A stretch of 64,000 bases of DNA from UBA2330 sp049293015. Its GTDB lineage: Bacteria > Bacteroidota > Ignavibacteria > Tepidaquicellales > Tepidaquicellaceae. A program made the position numbers and the translations under genes. The notes beneath the pieces are model-generated. The model worked only from the letters and a program-made list of their open reading frames with translations, searched no databases and was not told the origin of the DNA. The stretch is from assembly GCA_049293015.1 (NCBI GenBank), contig JBATSB010000098.1, positions 6,018 through 70,017 on the forward strand, read 5' to 3'. Shown here one piece after another: positions 18,161 to 25,308 of this stretch; positions within the stretch are counted from its first letter, which is position 1; every line of letters starts with the position of its first letter.

Positions 18161-18239
18161 GTTCGGTGTTCCAAAAGTTTGCACCCGAACCGTTTTAGAT
18201 TATAAATGATTGGATGCAAACTTTTGGGCACCAACGACA
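18161..18239. repeat. Palindromic element, family PAL-A, copy A (reverse orientation)
   Basis: The left arm CGGTGTTCCAAAAGTTTGCA (18164-18183) pairs with TGCAAACTTTTGGGCACCAA (18215-18234). Outer bases GTC GTT / AAC GAC continue the pairing. It lies inside what looks like the signal-peptide region of the RCC1 gene: an ATG at 18128 begins MKKCILLFLA and the frame then runs into the element. Confidence 0.75.
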
Positions 18240-18326
18240 AGTCTCGGTTAGCAATGGCGGGCAATTGGTATGGTAAATTGCGTGAAGGTTAATGGTTGTA
18301 ATATTTTATAGAAGCGCTCCGCGATT

Positions 18327-18889
18327 ATGGGAATTCAGAATGACGGGTCATTGTGGGCTTGCGGTAAAAATACTTCCAGGCAGTTTGGAAACGAAACAAA
18401 AATTTCAAGCAGTGAACCGGTCAGAGTTGGTTCCGATAATGACTGGGCTATGATTTCAACAGAGGGAATTACCGGTAGTTTTGCAATTAAGAAAGACGGA
18501 ATACTTTGGGGATGGGGAACAAGAACTTTAAGAGAGCTTGGAATTAATGAACCTCGCATTTCAAGGGATACAATCATAAAACCACTGCAGATCGGAACTT
18601 ATTCAGACTGGTCAGATATATCCGCTGGAGATTTTCACAGACTCGCTATTAAAAAAGACGGAACATTATGGATCTGGGGAAAGAGTTTAGGTCCGGGAGA
18701 AGATAAAAGGATCCCGACACCAACACAAATCGGAGCGGAGAATGACTGGGTTAAAATAGATGCAGGATTATATATGTCAGTCGCAATTTAAAAAGACGGA
18801 ACAGCGTGGCTATGGGGAGAAAATAAAAATAATCAATTGGGACTGAATACTGATCTTGAAATTGTCACTCAGCCGATGAAGCTTGAATG
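18327..18889 (+). pseudogene. RCC1-repeat protein, truncated and interrupted
   Basis: The frame holds RCC1-type blades, with repeats such as GIQNDGSLWACGKN, FAIKKDGILWGWG, LAIKKDGTLWIWGKS and then KDGTAWLWGENKNNQLGL. After SVAI a TAA (18789-18791) replaces the Lys of the repeated A-I-K-K-D-G motif; the same frame then continues to a TGA at 18889. So one A-to-T change (AAA to TAA) breaks the gene. The 5' end is also lost: the first blade begins abruptly just after a stop, and the probable signal peptide at 18128 is separated from it by palindromic element A. RCC1 proteins form seven-bladed propellers; fewer than seven blades remain here. Confidence 0.8.
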
Positions 18890-18966
18890 AGATAATGAAT
18901 AAAAGTTCATGAAAAGAATTACACAAGTCATCTGAACTTTTCGAATAAACATTTTCGCCTTTGTAA

Positions 18967-19039
18967 ATGCTCCAAAAGGTATAAATGCTGATCATGAATT
19001 TACAACATCACTCAATTTAACTTTTTGGCCACCAACAAC
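18967..19039. repeat. Palindromic element, family PAL-A, copy B (reverse orientation, degenerate)
   Basis: The right arm AACTTTTTGGCCACCAACAA is well kept; the left arm (GCTCCAAAAGGTATAAATGC) is degraded. It faces copy C at 19186-19269 across about 150 bp. Confidence 0.55.
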
Positions 19040-19042
19040 AAA

Positions 19043-19269
19043 CTGCACTCTAATATATTTACAAGACCTATCTAATTTCAACTTGATTTAACTAAAGAGC
19101 TATCCGCAAGATTTTATAATGAAGGAGTTGAAATGTTTTGTTTTCTGGAGGATTAAATGTCCGTCTAACGTTCTATTATTCTCAGGTTGTTGGTGGCTAA
19201 AAAGTTTGCAGTGGTATTACATTCAAAGTGAGATTTTAAATCCGCAAATTTTTTGGAACACCATCAACA
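19043..19269. repeat. Long repeat unit, copy 1, ending in PAL-A copy C
   Basis: It starts at CTGCACTCTAAT and is alignable over about 225 bp with 20421-20642. Shared landmarks are GAGCTATCCGCAAGATTTTA, ATGTCCGTCTA, TTCTATT, and CTCAGGTTGTTGGTGG or similar. The last 84 bp (19186-19269) are a PAL-A palindrome: TTGTTGGTGGCTAAAAAGTT against AAATTTTTTGGAACACCATC. The first part of the unit keeps a trace of coding in the other copy; here that frame has stops. Confidence 0.8.
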
Positions 19270-19419
19270 GCGAAAATATTAGTTATTTTTTATCACACAA
19301 TTATTCTTCAGAAGATTTCCAGTTTTAAAAGATCGAATTGGAAATAAAATAAAGATACAGATTGACTCTGACTATTGATTAATCCTATTTTCAGGATAAC
19401 TAATCAAACTTATCTCAAA

Positions 19420-20118
19420 TTAATCTTTCCGAGCCGGCAGAAAATCCCCGGGCTGAATATCCCTGTAAAACCATTTCGCATCCGGAGGATCTTCATTAAT
19501 TACTTCATACTGAAAATAATTTTCTTTGATGCTGACAGTTCTGTAAGTAATTGTGTTCCAGCCTTTAGTAAGATTTATATTTACATTATATATAATAGTG
19601 TCCGGAGGACCTATGATACTGAATATCAAAACAATACTTCCGGAGATATTAACTCTCCGGTCGCAATAGGCTAACCTGACCTCATAACCGCCGACATAAT
19701 AATATGGATTTGATATTAACCGGCTTCTCATCAAAGATCCGGAAATTATTCCGAATTCTCTGTGATAAAAATTCAGTCTCAGAAAATCTGTACCTTTTGC
19801 ATTAGGATCGCTAACCGTCAAAGGTCCGCCGTAACCATTTGCAACTTCCTGCATCGGAAGCAGCACTGAATCGGGAGGTGTCGGTAAAGATAAATTTAAA
19901 ATGCTGTCAGAACCAATTGTATCAATTCCAATGACCAGACTACCTGAAGAAGAAGACAGTCTTGCCTCTAAGACATTCTCCTCAGGATTATATCCGTGAA
20001 GAATTCCATTTATCGAAGTTAAAGTATTTGCATTTCCGCTGCTGTCAGCGGGATTATTATCACAGGAACCGGCAGTTAAAAAAAGTGTTAGCAGAATTGT
20101 TTTGAGATAAATCTTCAT
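19420..20118 (-). CDS. Unknown lipoprotein
   Basis: 232 residues. The N-terminus MKIYLKTILLTLFLTAGSC is a lipoprotein signal with lipobox T-A-G-S-C, Cys19 being the lipidated residue, followed by an Asn/Asp/Ser-rich tether. The mature part has beta-rich stretches (LEARLSSSSGSLVIGID, VNISGSIVLIF, IYNVNINLTKGWNTITYRTV) and resembles lipoproteins of unknown function in this lineage. It is the only intact gene between two copies of the long repeat, on the opposite strand to the decayed genes around it. Function unknown. Confidence 0.7.
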   Translation of the reverse strand: MKIYLKTILLTLFLTAGSCDNNPADSSGNANTLTSINGILHGYNPEENVLEARLSSSSGSLVIGIDTIGSDSILNLSLPTPPDSVLLPMQEVANGYGGPLTVSDPNAKGTDFLRLNFYHREFGIISGSLMRSRLISNPYYYVGGYEVRLAYCDRRVNISGSIVLIFSIIGPPDTIIYNVNINLTKGWNTITYRTVSIKENYFQYEVINEDPPDAKWFYRDIQPGDFLPARKD

Positions 20119-20348
20119 AAGTTATAATTGTGTTCTTTATATTTTTACTTTCGTGTGATTTGAATAAATATAGTATGAATCATTAGGAATTCCAATATCT
20201 TTGTCAAACGTGCAAAAAATACTTTATAATTTGAGCAGTCGGTAAATTAATAAAAGGGCTCTCTTTCAATTTGAGTTAGTACGAATTATTTTCGTAGTAA
20301 TACGAAATCTTTTGTAGTATTTGAACTTCTTAACCAAAAGGAACTCTT

Positions 20349-20444
20349 ATGAAACAATTTAATAAAAATGAAATTTATAATCACTACATTGCTTTAGATT
20401 GGTCAAAAGAAAATTTCACACTGCACTCTAATCTATTTACATGA
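20349..20444 (+). mobile_element. IS110-family transposase, N-terminal remnant
   Basis: After a good Shine-Dalgarno (AAGGAA) an ATG opens MKQFNKNEIYNHYIALDWSK followed by ENFT. The segment Y-I-A-L-D-W-S-K is the start of the DEDD (RuvC-like) domain of IS110-family transposases, where this Asp is the first catalytic residue. After codon 25 the sequence changes to the long repeat unit and a TGA arrives at 20442-20444. Upstream 20200-20348 is non-coding with a small TACGAA-TTATT-TTCGTA hairpin, as expected for an IS110 left end. It cannot be functional. Confidence 0.6.
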
Positions 20445-20642
20445 CCTAACTAATTTCAACTTGGATTTACTTATGAGCTATCCGCAAGATTTTACAATGA
20501 AGGTATTGATGAGTTTGGTTTCATAGAGCAATACATGTCCGTCTATAGTTCTATTGAGTTCAGGTTGTTGGTGGCCAAAAAGTTTGCAGTGGTATTATAT
20601 TCAAAATGATCATTTAAATTCTCAAACTTTTTGGAACACCAA
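20421..20642. repeat. Long repeat unit, copy 2, ending in PAL-A copy D
   Basis: Alignable with 19043-19269. In this copy one frame from about 20460 is open and reads ELSARFYNEGIDEFGFIEQ then YMSVYSSIEFRLLV before running into the palindrome; in copy 1 the matching frame reads ELSARFYNEGVEMF and then a stop. PAL-A copy D occupies 20564-20642: TTGGTGGCCAAAAAGTTTGC against TCAAACTTTTTGGAACACCA. Its left edge is exactly where the IS110 remnant breaks off. Confidence 0.8.
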
Positions 20643-20708
20643 GAATTGCGTATTTGCTGTTATAACTCAAAATTAATATTTGAATTATTAACAATGTTGT
20701 TAAATCTT

Positions 20709-20933
20709 TTAGGCAACTTTTACAACAACTTCCATAATTTCAGAATTAGGGTTAGGTATTTTGTAACCATTTAGTTTCATTCCTTCAAGATGAAATTCGA
20801 TCCCATCTTTTATTAATTCTTTAACTTCCTGTTTTGTTTTTGCAACAGCTACACACCCCGGCAAATCCGGAACATATGCTCCGAAGCCTGTTTTACTTTT
20901 TTCTATAACAATTGTATATTTGAGATTTTTCAT
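20709..20933 (-). CDS. hicB: HicB-family antitoxin
   Basis: 74 residues forming the partial RNase H-like fold typical of HicB: YTIVIEKSKTGFGAYVPDLP, GCVAVAKTKQEV, then a helix LIKDGIEFHLEGMKLNG and PNPNSE. HicB binds and blocks HicA and usually represses the operon. This one is the short type without an obvious added DNA-binding domain. It follows hicA with a 4-bp ATGA overlap, so the two are translationally coupled with the toxin first, the usual order for hicAB. Confidence 0.92.
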   Translation of the reverse strand: MKNLKYTIVIEKSKTGFGAYVPDLPGCVAVAKTKQEVKELIKDGIEFHLEGMKLNGYKIPNPNSEIMEVVVKVA

Positions 20934-21121
20934 TTTAAATTAATTTGAGATTGTTTTAAAATGCTTTTTAAAATTCCAATCGGAATATCCTGATTATTTT
21001 TACCAGAGATTGTAACTAATCCCTTTTTGAAACTATGTTTGTACTGTTTATGACTTCCTTTCTGTCTGTCTATAATCCATCCGTCCTTTTCAATTATTCT
21101 GATGATTTCTCTATACTTCAT
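20930..21121 (-). CDS. hicA: HicA-family mRNA interferase toxin
   Basis: 63 residues with a double-stranded RNA-binding-like fold: KYREIIRIIEKDGWIIDRQK, then GSHKQYKH with the catalytic His at position 24, then a strand GLVTISG and IPIGILKSILKQ. HicA cleaves mRNA independently of the ribosome when freed from HicB. The catalytic GSH motif is intact, so the toxin looks active. The pair sits between palindromic elements D and E; such selfish modules often travel with mobile DNA. Confidence 0.93.
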   Translation of the reverse strand: MKYREIIRIIEKDGWIIDRQKGSHKQYKHSFKKGLVTISGKNNQDIPIGILKSILKQSQINLK

Positions 21122-21230
21122 ATCCTCAATAATTTATTAAAAATTCTCCTTTAATTCTTTTTATTGAATCAGTTTTAAATTAATTTTTTCAGTTTGCAAA
21201 CTCAATGAGAATAATTTTCAATATTTCGCC

Positions 21231-21308
21231 GTTGTTGGTGTTTCAAGTGGTACTATATTAAACATGAGCATTTAAATTCACAAATTTTTTGGAACGCCAA
21301 CATTGACG
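21231..21308. repeat. Palindromic element, family PAL-A, copy E (left arm shortened)
   Basis: GCCGTTGTTGGTGTTTCAAG on the left and CAAATTTTTTGGAACGCCAA followed by CATTGACG on the right; the inner part of the left arm has been lost but the outer GCCGTTGTTGG / CCAACATTGACG pairing is kept. Confidence 0.65.
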
Positions 21309-21343
21309 TAAATTTTTCAAATGCATTCAAATTAAATAAATAC

Positions 21344-22474
21344 CTAATTTCCAGACTCAAGGAAATTCAACTCATTCGCCAATCTCTCACATTCACCAAA
21401 GATCTTTTCAGGAGTCAGATGATCCATACACTGATATTCCTCGTTTGTACATTCAGGCTGAAAGTAACATTTACATTCTTTATCCGGACTGACTATTATT
21501 CCATTTCCGTATAATTCAAATTCATTGGGATTGAAAATATTGTTCATCAGTACAAGTTTTTTATTTAGTGCAATGGCTAAATGCATTCCCATAGTTACCT
21601 GTGAAACAATGACATCGCATTTATCCATCAGATTAATAAAACTTTCCAGTTCGAAATAACCAAAATAATCCGCACCGTTTATCTTACTCAGATGTTTATT
21701 GTTTTCATCTTCCTGACTGCCGCCGAGTAGAATTACCCTGTAACCGCTATTCATCAAAAGCCCGATCAGCTTTTCCCAGTATTCATTTTTCCATAATCTC
21801 GAAACCCATCTGGCACCGCAACCGGTATTTAATCCTATATTTATTTTATCTTTACTGAAATTAAATTTCTTATCTGTGAAAAGATCGGCATCTTTGTTCA
21901 CATCAAGTATGTATTTTTCTCCTTTGAATTTGTACCCGCAAATTTCAAATATTTCCTCCATATAACTTTTCTTATTACTGATCGAAACGGAATCAAATAA
22001 TCCTGTAATAAATTTCCCAACAGCATTTTCATTAACAGGATAACAATGCCCGTCCTTCATTGTAAAACCTTCTTTCCTTTTTGAATTAATTTTACTCATT
22101 AAACTGATCGCTTCATGATCCTTGTCAAGATTTATGACAAGTTCATAATCCAATTCAGAAAGATAGCTTACGTTCTGAAGGTTATAAATAAATACTCTGT
22201 CGGCGCATGGTTTATTATTTTTAGGGACAAGGTCGGGGAAATATGTTAGCCAGTAGATCTTTGCATTTGGATATTGCTGACTAATCGGAAATAACAGAGG
22301 AGTGGTTCTGATCACATCACCGGCAGCACCGAGTTTTATGATCAGAATTATGCCGTCTGTCTTATTATAATAATCACAGTTATTACAAACGACACCATAT
22401 TGTTTATTTGGAGAGCAGGGGATGTGTCCTTTGAAAAATCTGCAGTCGGTTTTTATATCGGAAAGTTTTATCAT
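21344..22474 (-). CDS. GT9 heptosyltransferase-like enzyme with N-terminal cysteine motif
   Basis: 376 residues. The core (about 42-350) is a glycosyltransferase family 9 GT-B fold: ILIIKLGAAGDVIRTTPLL at the N-terminal domain, INIGLNTGCGARWVSRLWKN where ADP-heptose enzymes have the GxxxxxKxWP region, and VSQVTMGMHLAIALNKKLV matching the D-S/T-x-x-x-H-x-A motif. In front is a cysteine cluster (Cys11, Cys20, Cys30, Cys33; DCRFFKGHIPC), and a second set of Cys follows near the end (CKCYFQPEC). The 393-residue enzyme at 56425-57606 shares this arrangement. It likely adds a heptose-type sugar to a surface glycan. It is on the strand opposite to the polysaccharide locus that follows. Confidence 0.85.
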   Translation of the reverse strand: MIKLSDIKTDCRFFKGHIPCSPNKQYGVVCNNCDYYNKTDGIILIIKLGAAGDVIRTTPLLFPISQQYPNAKIYWLTYFPDLVPKNNKPCADRVFIYNLQNVSYLSELDYELVINLDKDHEAISLMSKINSKRKEGFTMKDGHCYPVNENAVGKFITGLFDSVSISNKKSYMEEIFEICGYKFKGEKYILDVNKDADLFTDKKFNFSKDKINIGLNTGCGARWVSRLWKNEYWEKLIGLLMNSGYRVILLGGSQEDENNKHLSKINGADYFGYFELESFINLMDKCDVIVSQVTMGMHLAIALNKKLVLMNNIFNPNEFELYGNGIIVSPDKECKCYFQPECTNEEYQCMDHLTPEKIFGECERLANELNFLESGN

Positions 22475-22644
22475 TTTTTAAAATTAAAATAAATATTGAT
22501 AGATCATATGGAAGTTTTAAAGATTAAAATAATTAAATAAATTGATAATAAAAATAACGGGTTAAAAATTTACGGATGTGAGATTGAAACGGAGTTTCAA
22601 TTCCAAGTGCGTTCCCAAACCGGAGTTTGGGAACGAGCGGGATC

Positions 22645-22730
22645 TTGCCTCTAAGGCTCTAAGGCTCTAAGGCTCTAAGTTTAATAACTTTTAAAATAAA
22701 CTTCTTTGAGTCTTCGAGCCTTGGAGGCAA
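22645..22730. repeat. PAL-B palindrome, copy 2, with an internal 10-bp tandem
   Basis: TTGCCTCTAAGGCTCTAAGG begins it, with the 10-mer GGCTCTAAGG-like unit iterated three to four times, and it ends CTTCGAGCCTTGGAGGCAA. The arms match the other PAL-B copies. Confidence 0.75.
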
Positions 22731-22798
22731 TGTTATAAGCAAACTGTAGTTTTTGTTTTCAGACAGTCTGTGGAGTATTGGTACGAGTGGGAAATATA

Positions 22799-22828
22799 CT
22801 CCTTTGAGCCTTTGAGTCTTGGAGGCAA
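22799..22828. repeat. PAL-B right half only, copy 3
   Basis: CTCCTTTGAGCCTTTGAGTC followed by TTGGAGGCAA, the right arm of PAL-B without a partner arm nearby. Confidence 0.6.
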
Positions 22829-22960
22829 ACAACAGGTGCATTTTATTAATGTTCTTGATACAAGTAATCATATTTATTAATTTGAAACTTATTATTATGA
22901 AAATCATATTCATTTCTTTATTTATCGCTTACAAATTTATTTCATCAAAAATTTTATTTA

Positions 22961-24112
22961 ATGTCAGATAACACTGAAGAAGTAGTTCGGGCTCCGAAGA
23001 TGGAATTTACTTTAAAAGACTTTATCGGCATTTACAAAGAAAAGAAAAAGAGAATTTTTGCAAATTGTCTGATACTCGGAATACTTACTGCTGTACTTGT
23101 TTATTTTGTTATAGATCCGATATTTCTTTCTTACGGAACTGTCAAGACCACGGGTAAAGTATTAGGATTGGGTATGGGAATTTCTGTACCTGAGATCAGT
23201 GAATTTGGTGAAGTGCTATCCGGTTCATCTTCCTCCAAAGAGCTGGCTCTGTATGAAAATATTCTTCTCAGCAGAAGATGTCTTGAAGAGTATATAGTCA
23301 GATTTGGATTGATGGAAGAAAATGATTATAAAAATATGCAGAAGGCAATTAAAGATGTGAGAGAAAATATATTATATATTTTGAAAGATAAAGTCTCTGG
23401 TACAATGGATATAGGAGTCTATGATAAAGATCCTGTAAAGTCAAAGGAGATGTCGGAATTTCTGATCGGTCAGCTTGATAAAATTAATATTGAAATGAAC
23501 CGGCAGAATGCAAAAAATCAGCGTGACTTTATTCAGGAAAGATATGAAGCATCCTCTGCCGAACTAATCGTAGTGGAAGACAGTCTCAAACAGTTTCAGG
23601 ATATTTACGGGTTATCACCTGAGATACAGGTAAAGGAAGTTTCCGAGCTGGAAATAAAACTCGAAGCTGAAATTGAATCTGAAAAAATAAAATTAGAATT
23701 GCTTCAGAAGATCATAAGTCCGGGTGAGGATGAAGTTCAGTATCAGCGTGACAAAATAAATGTTCTCGAAAGAAGACTATATGATCTGCAGAATTCAACT
23801 GATGGTAATTCAAAACTGCAACTAAAAGGAACGCCTGATATTGTCCTTAATTTTATCAGACTAAAAAGAAATGTAGAGATACAAAATAAAATACTTTCGG
23901 TATTACTCCCTCTTTATGAGCAGGCGAAGATTGAAGAAAAAAAAGAGATACCAACTATAATAGTACTTGACCAGCCATTTGTACCTGATGAAAAATCCAA
24001 ACCAAAAAGACTTACTTCAATATTTGTTGTTATGGTGCTCGGATTTATTTTTTCATACGGATTCTTTTTTATAAAAAAACAGCTAAAGAGAATTGAAGGC
24101 ACACTCACTTGA
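22961..24112 (+). CDS. Polysaccharide chain-length determinant (Wzz-like), no kinase domain
   Basis: 383 residues, with one membrane helix near each end (about 36-56 and 348-370) and a long helical periplasmic region between. This is the polysaccharide co-polymerase layout that sets chain length. The N-terminal FTLKDFIGIYKEKKKRIFAN leads into the first helix and the C-terminal helix is preceded by the Pro-rich VLDQPFVPDEKSKPKRLTS, both hallmarks of Wzz proteins. No Walker motifs follow, so it is not a fused tyrosine kinase. It heads a tight run with the polymerase/ligase and flippase genes. The polymerase start lies inside its last codons. Confidence 0.85.
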   Translation: MSDNTEEVVRAPKMEFTLKDFIGIYKEKKKRIFANCLILGILTAVLVYFVIDPIFLSYGTVKTTGKVLGLGMGISVPEISEFGEVLSGSSSSKELALYENILLSRRCLEEYIVRFGLMEENDYKNMQKAIKDVRENILYILKDKVSGTMDIGVYDKDPVKSKEMSEFLIGQLDKINIEMNRQNAKNQRDFIQERYEASSAELIVVEDSLKQFQDIYGLSPEIQVKEVSELEIKLEAEIESEKIKLELLQKIISPGEDEVQYQRDKINVLERRLYDLQNSTDGNSKLQLKGTPDIVLNFIRLKRNVEIQNKILSVLLPLYEQAKIEEKKEIPTIIVLDQPFVPDEKSKPKRLTSIFVVMVLGFIFSYGFFFIKKQLKRIEGTLT

Positions 24113-25298
24113 AATTATTCGTCAGGAAGATATTAAGCTCACTCCTGAGCTGATACTTATTATCACACCGGTTACATTTATTGTTGGCAACTGGTACTTG
24201 TCCGCAATATTTATTCTTTCCGCATTTGCATTCATGATGCTGCGATACTTTACTTTTAAAGATCATGAAATAAAATTCACCAATATGATCCCATGGTCGC
24301 TGATGCTGCTTTGGGGATTATATGTTTGTTACATTACTCCTGATCCGGTAAAAGCTGTAAAATATTATACAGGCACTATGCTGCTGCCGTTTTTTATTTA
24401 CATCTTATTTAATAATCTGAGGATAAATGAAAATGTACTGACAAAATTTTTTGATACAATGCTTATCTCAGGTACTGTGATTGGAATGTATTCTGTATAT
24501 ACCTACATTTCGTATAGCATGCGAAGCGATATGCGTGTACCTTCTTTCTGGAATGATTTTAATATTGTATCAGCATATCTGATGATACTTTTTATGTTTA
24601 ATCTTTCTTTTTTGTTGAAGAATGAAAACAGTAAGAAAAAAATATTCTACATTTTTACTATTACATTTATTTTACTTGGAATATATCTGACAAAGACCAG
24701 AGGTGTTTGGCTTGCAATAATTTTTTCCATTGCAGTTTTTTTTATTCGAAAGCCAAAGATCATTATCCCGTCTCTTCTTCTTATAGGTTTAGTAATTCTT
24801 ATGTTCTATAATATTGTAGAAGATAGAGTTTTATCTGTCATCAATTTTGAACAGGATAATTCTTCTCTCGGCAGGCTGCAGGCATGGTATTCGACGATCC
24901 TGATGATTATAGAAAAGCCATTATTAGGTTATGGGTTTGATACTTATTATCTGCATCAATATGATGTGATGGCGTATTATATTGTAGAAGTTCCTCATCC
25001 ACATAATACTTATCTTCGCGCAATTCAGGAAATGGGAATCATCGGTGCTGTAATTTATTTGTTTCTCTTTTTTAAAGCTGCAGTTTATTCTTTCAAATTT
25101 GGGAGGAAAAAAAGTGATCCTGTTTATGCAAAATATTTTGACGGTCTTCAGCTTTCCTTTGTAGGACTTATAGTTGCATTTAATTTTGAACCGTACATGA
25201 GTTTATTTGGTGTGATCACAATTGTAATCTGGATCCTGATCTCACTTACATTCAGACTGTCTCAAAATTCTCAATCCGTAAATATCAGTTCCAATTAA
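24093..25298 (+). CDS. O-antigen polymerase/ligase family membrane protein (Wzy/WaaL)
   Basis: 401 residues with about ten membrane helices and one large periplasmic loop. The loop contains the Wzy_C pattern: RLQAWYSTILMIIEKPLLGYG followed by DTYYLHQYD and PHPHNTYLRAIQEMGIIGA, the His-containing segment typical of O-antigen ligases and polymerases. It joins or polymerises undecaprenyl-linked glycan at the outer face of the inner membrane. The frame requires a TTG start at 24093, 20 bp inside the Wzz-like gene; the next ATG would remove the first helix. Whether it acts as polymerase or ligase cannot be told by sequence alone. Confidence 0.85.
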   Translation: MKAHSLEIIRQEDIKLTPELILIITPVTFIVGNWYLSAIFILSAFAFMMLRYFTFKDHEIKFTNMIPWSLMLLWGLYVCYITPDPVKAVKYYTGTMLLPFFIYILFNNLRINENVLTKFFDTMLISGTVIGMYSVYTYISYSMRSDMRVPSFWNDFNIVSAYLMILFMFNLSFLLKNENSKKKIFYIFTITFILLGIYLTKTRGVWLAIIFSIAVFFIRKPKIIIPSLLLIGLVILMFYNIVEDRVLSVINFEQDNSSLGRLQAWYSTILMIIEKPLLGYGFDTYYLHQYDVMAYYIVEVPHPHNTYLRAIQEMGIIGAVIYLFLFFKAAVYSFKFGRKKSDPVYAKYFDGLQLSFVGLIVAFNFEPYMSLFGVITIVIWILISLTFRLSQNSQSVNISSN

Positions 25299-25308
25299 TT
25301 TCAAAATT

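Larger units (their letters stand above)
22475..22960. other. Divergent intergenic region filled with palindromes
   Basis: It separates the GT9 gene from the Wzz-like gene, so both promoters must lie here. It contains perfect hairpins at 22583-22601 (ATTGAAAC-GGA-GTTTCAAT) and 22610-22635 (an 11-bp stem, CGTTCCCAAAC/GTTTGGGAACG), then two PAL-B copies. The short frames found here are products of the repeats. Confidence 0.6.

Noticed and set aside
19119..19328. Plus-strand 69-codon frame over the long repeat
   Set aside because: It is in a different frame from the remnant peptide shared with copy 2 and runs through the palindrome.
18161..21308. Firm call of an integron cassette array
   Set aside because: The palindromes do not show the standard attC core triplets and no integrase gene is visible, so only a hypothesis is justified.
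22659..22913. Minus-strand 84-codon frame in the intergenic region
   Set aside because: It is composed of PAL-B repeat arms and has no conserved features.
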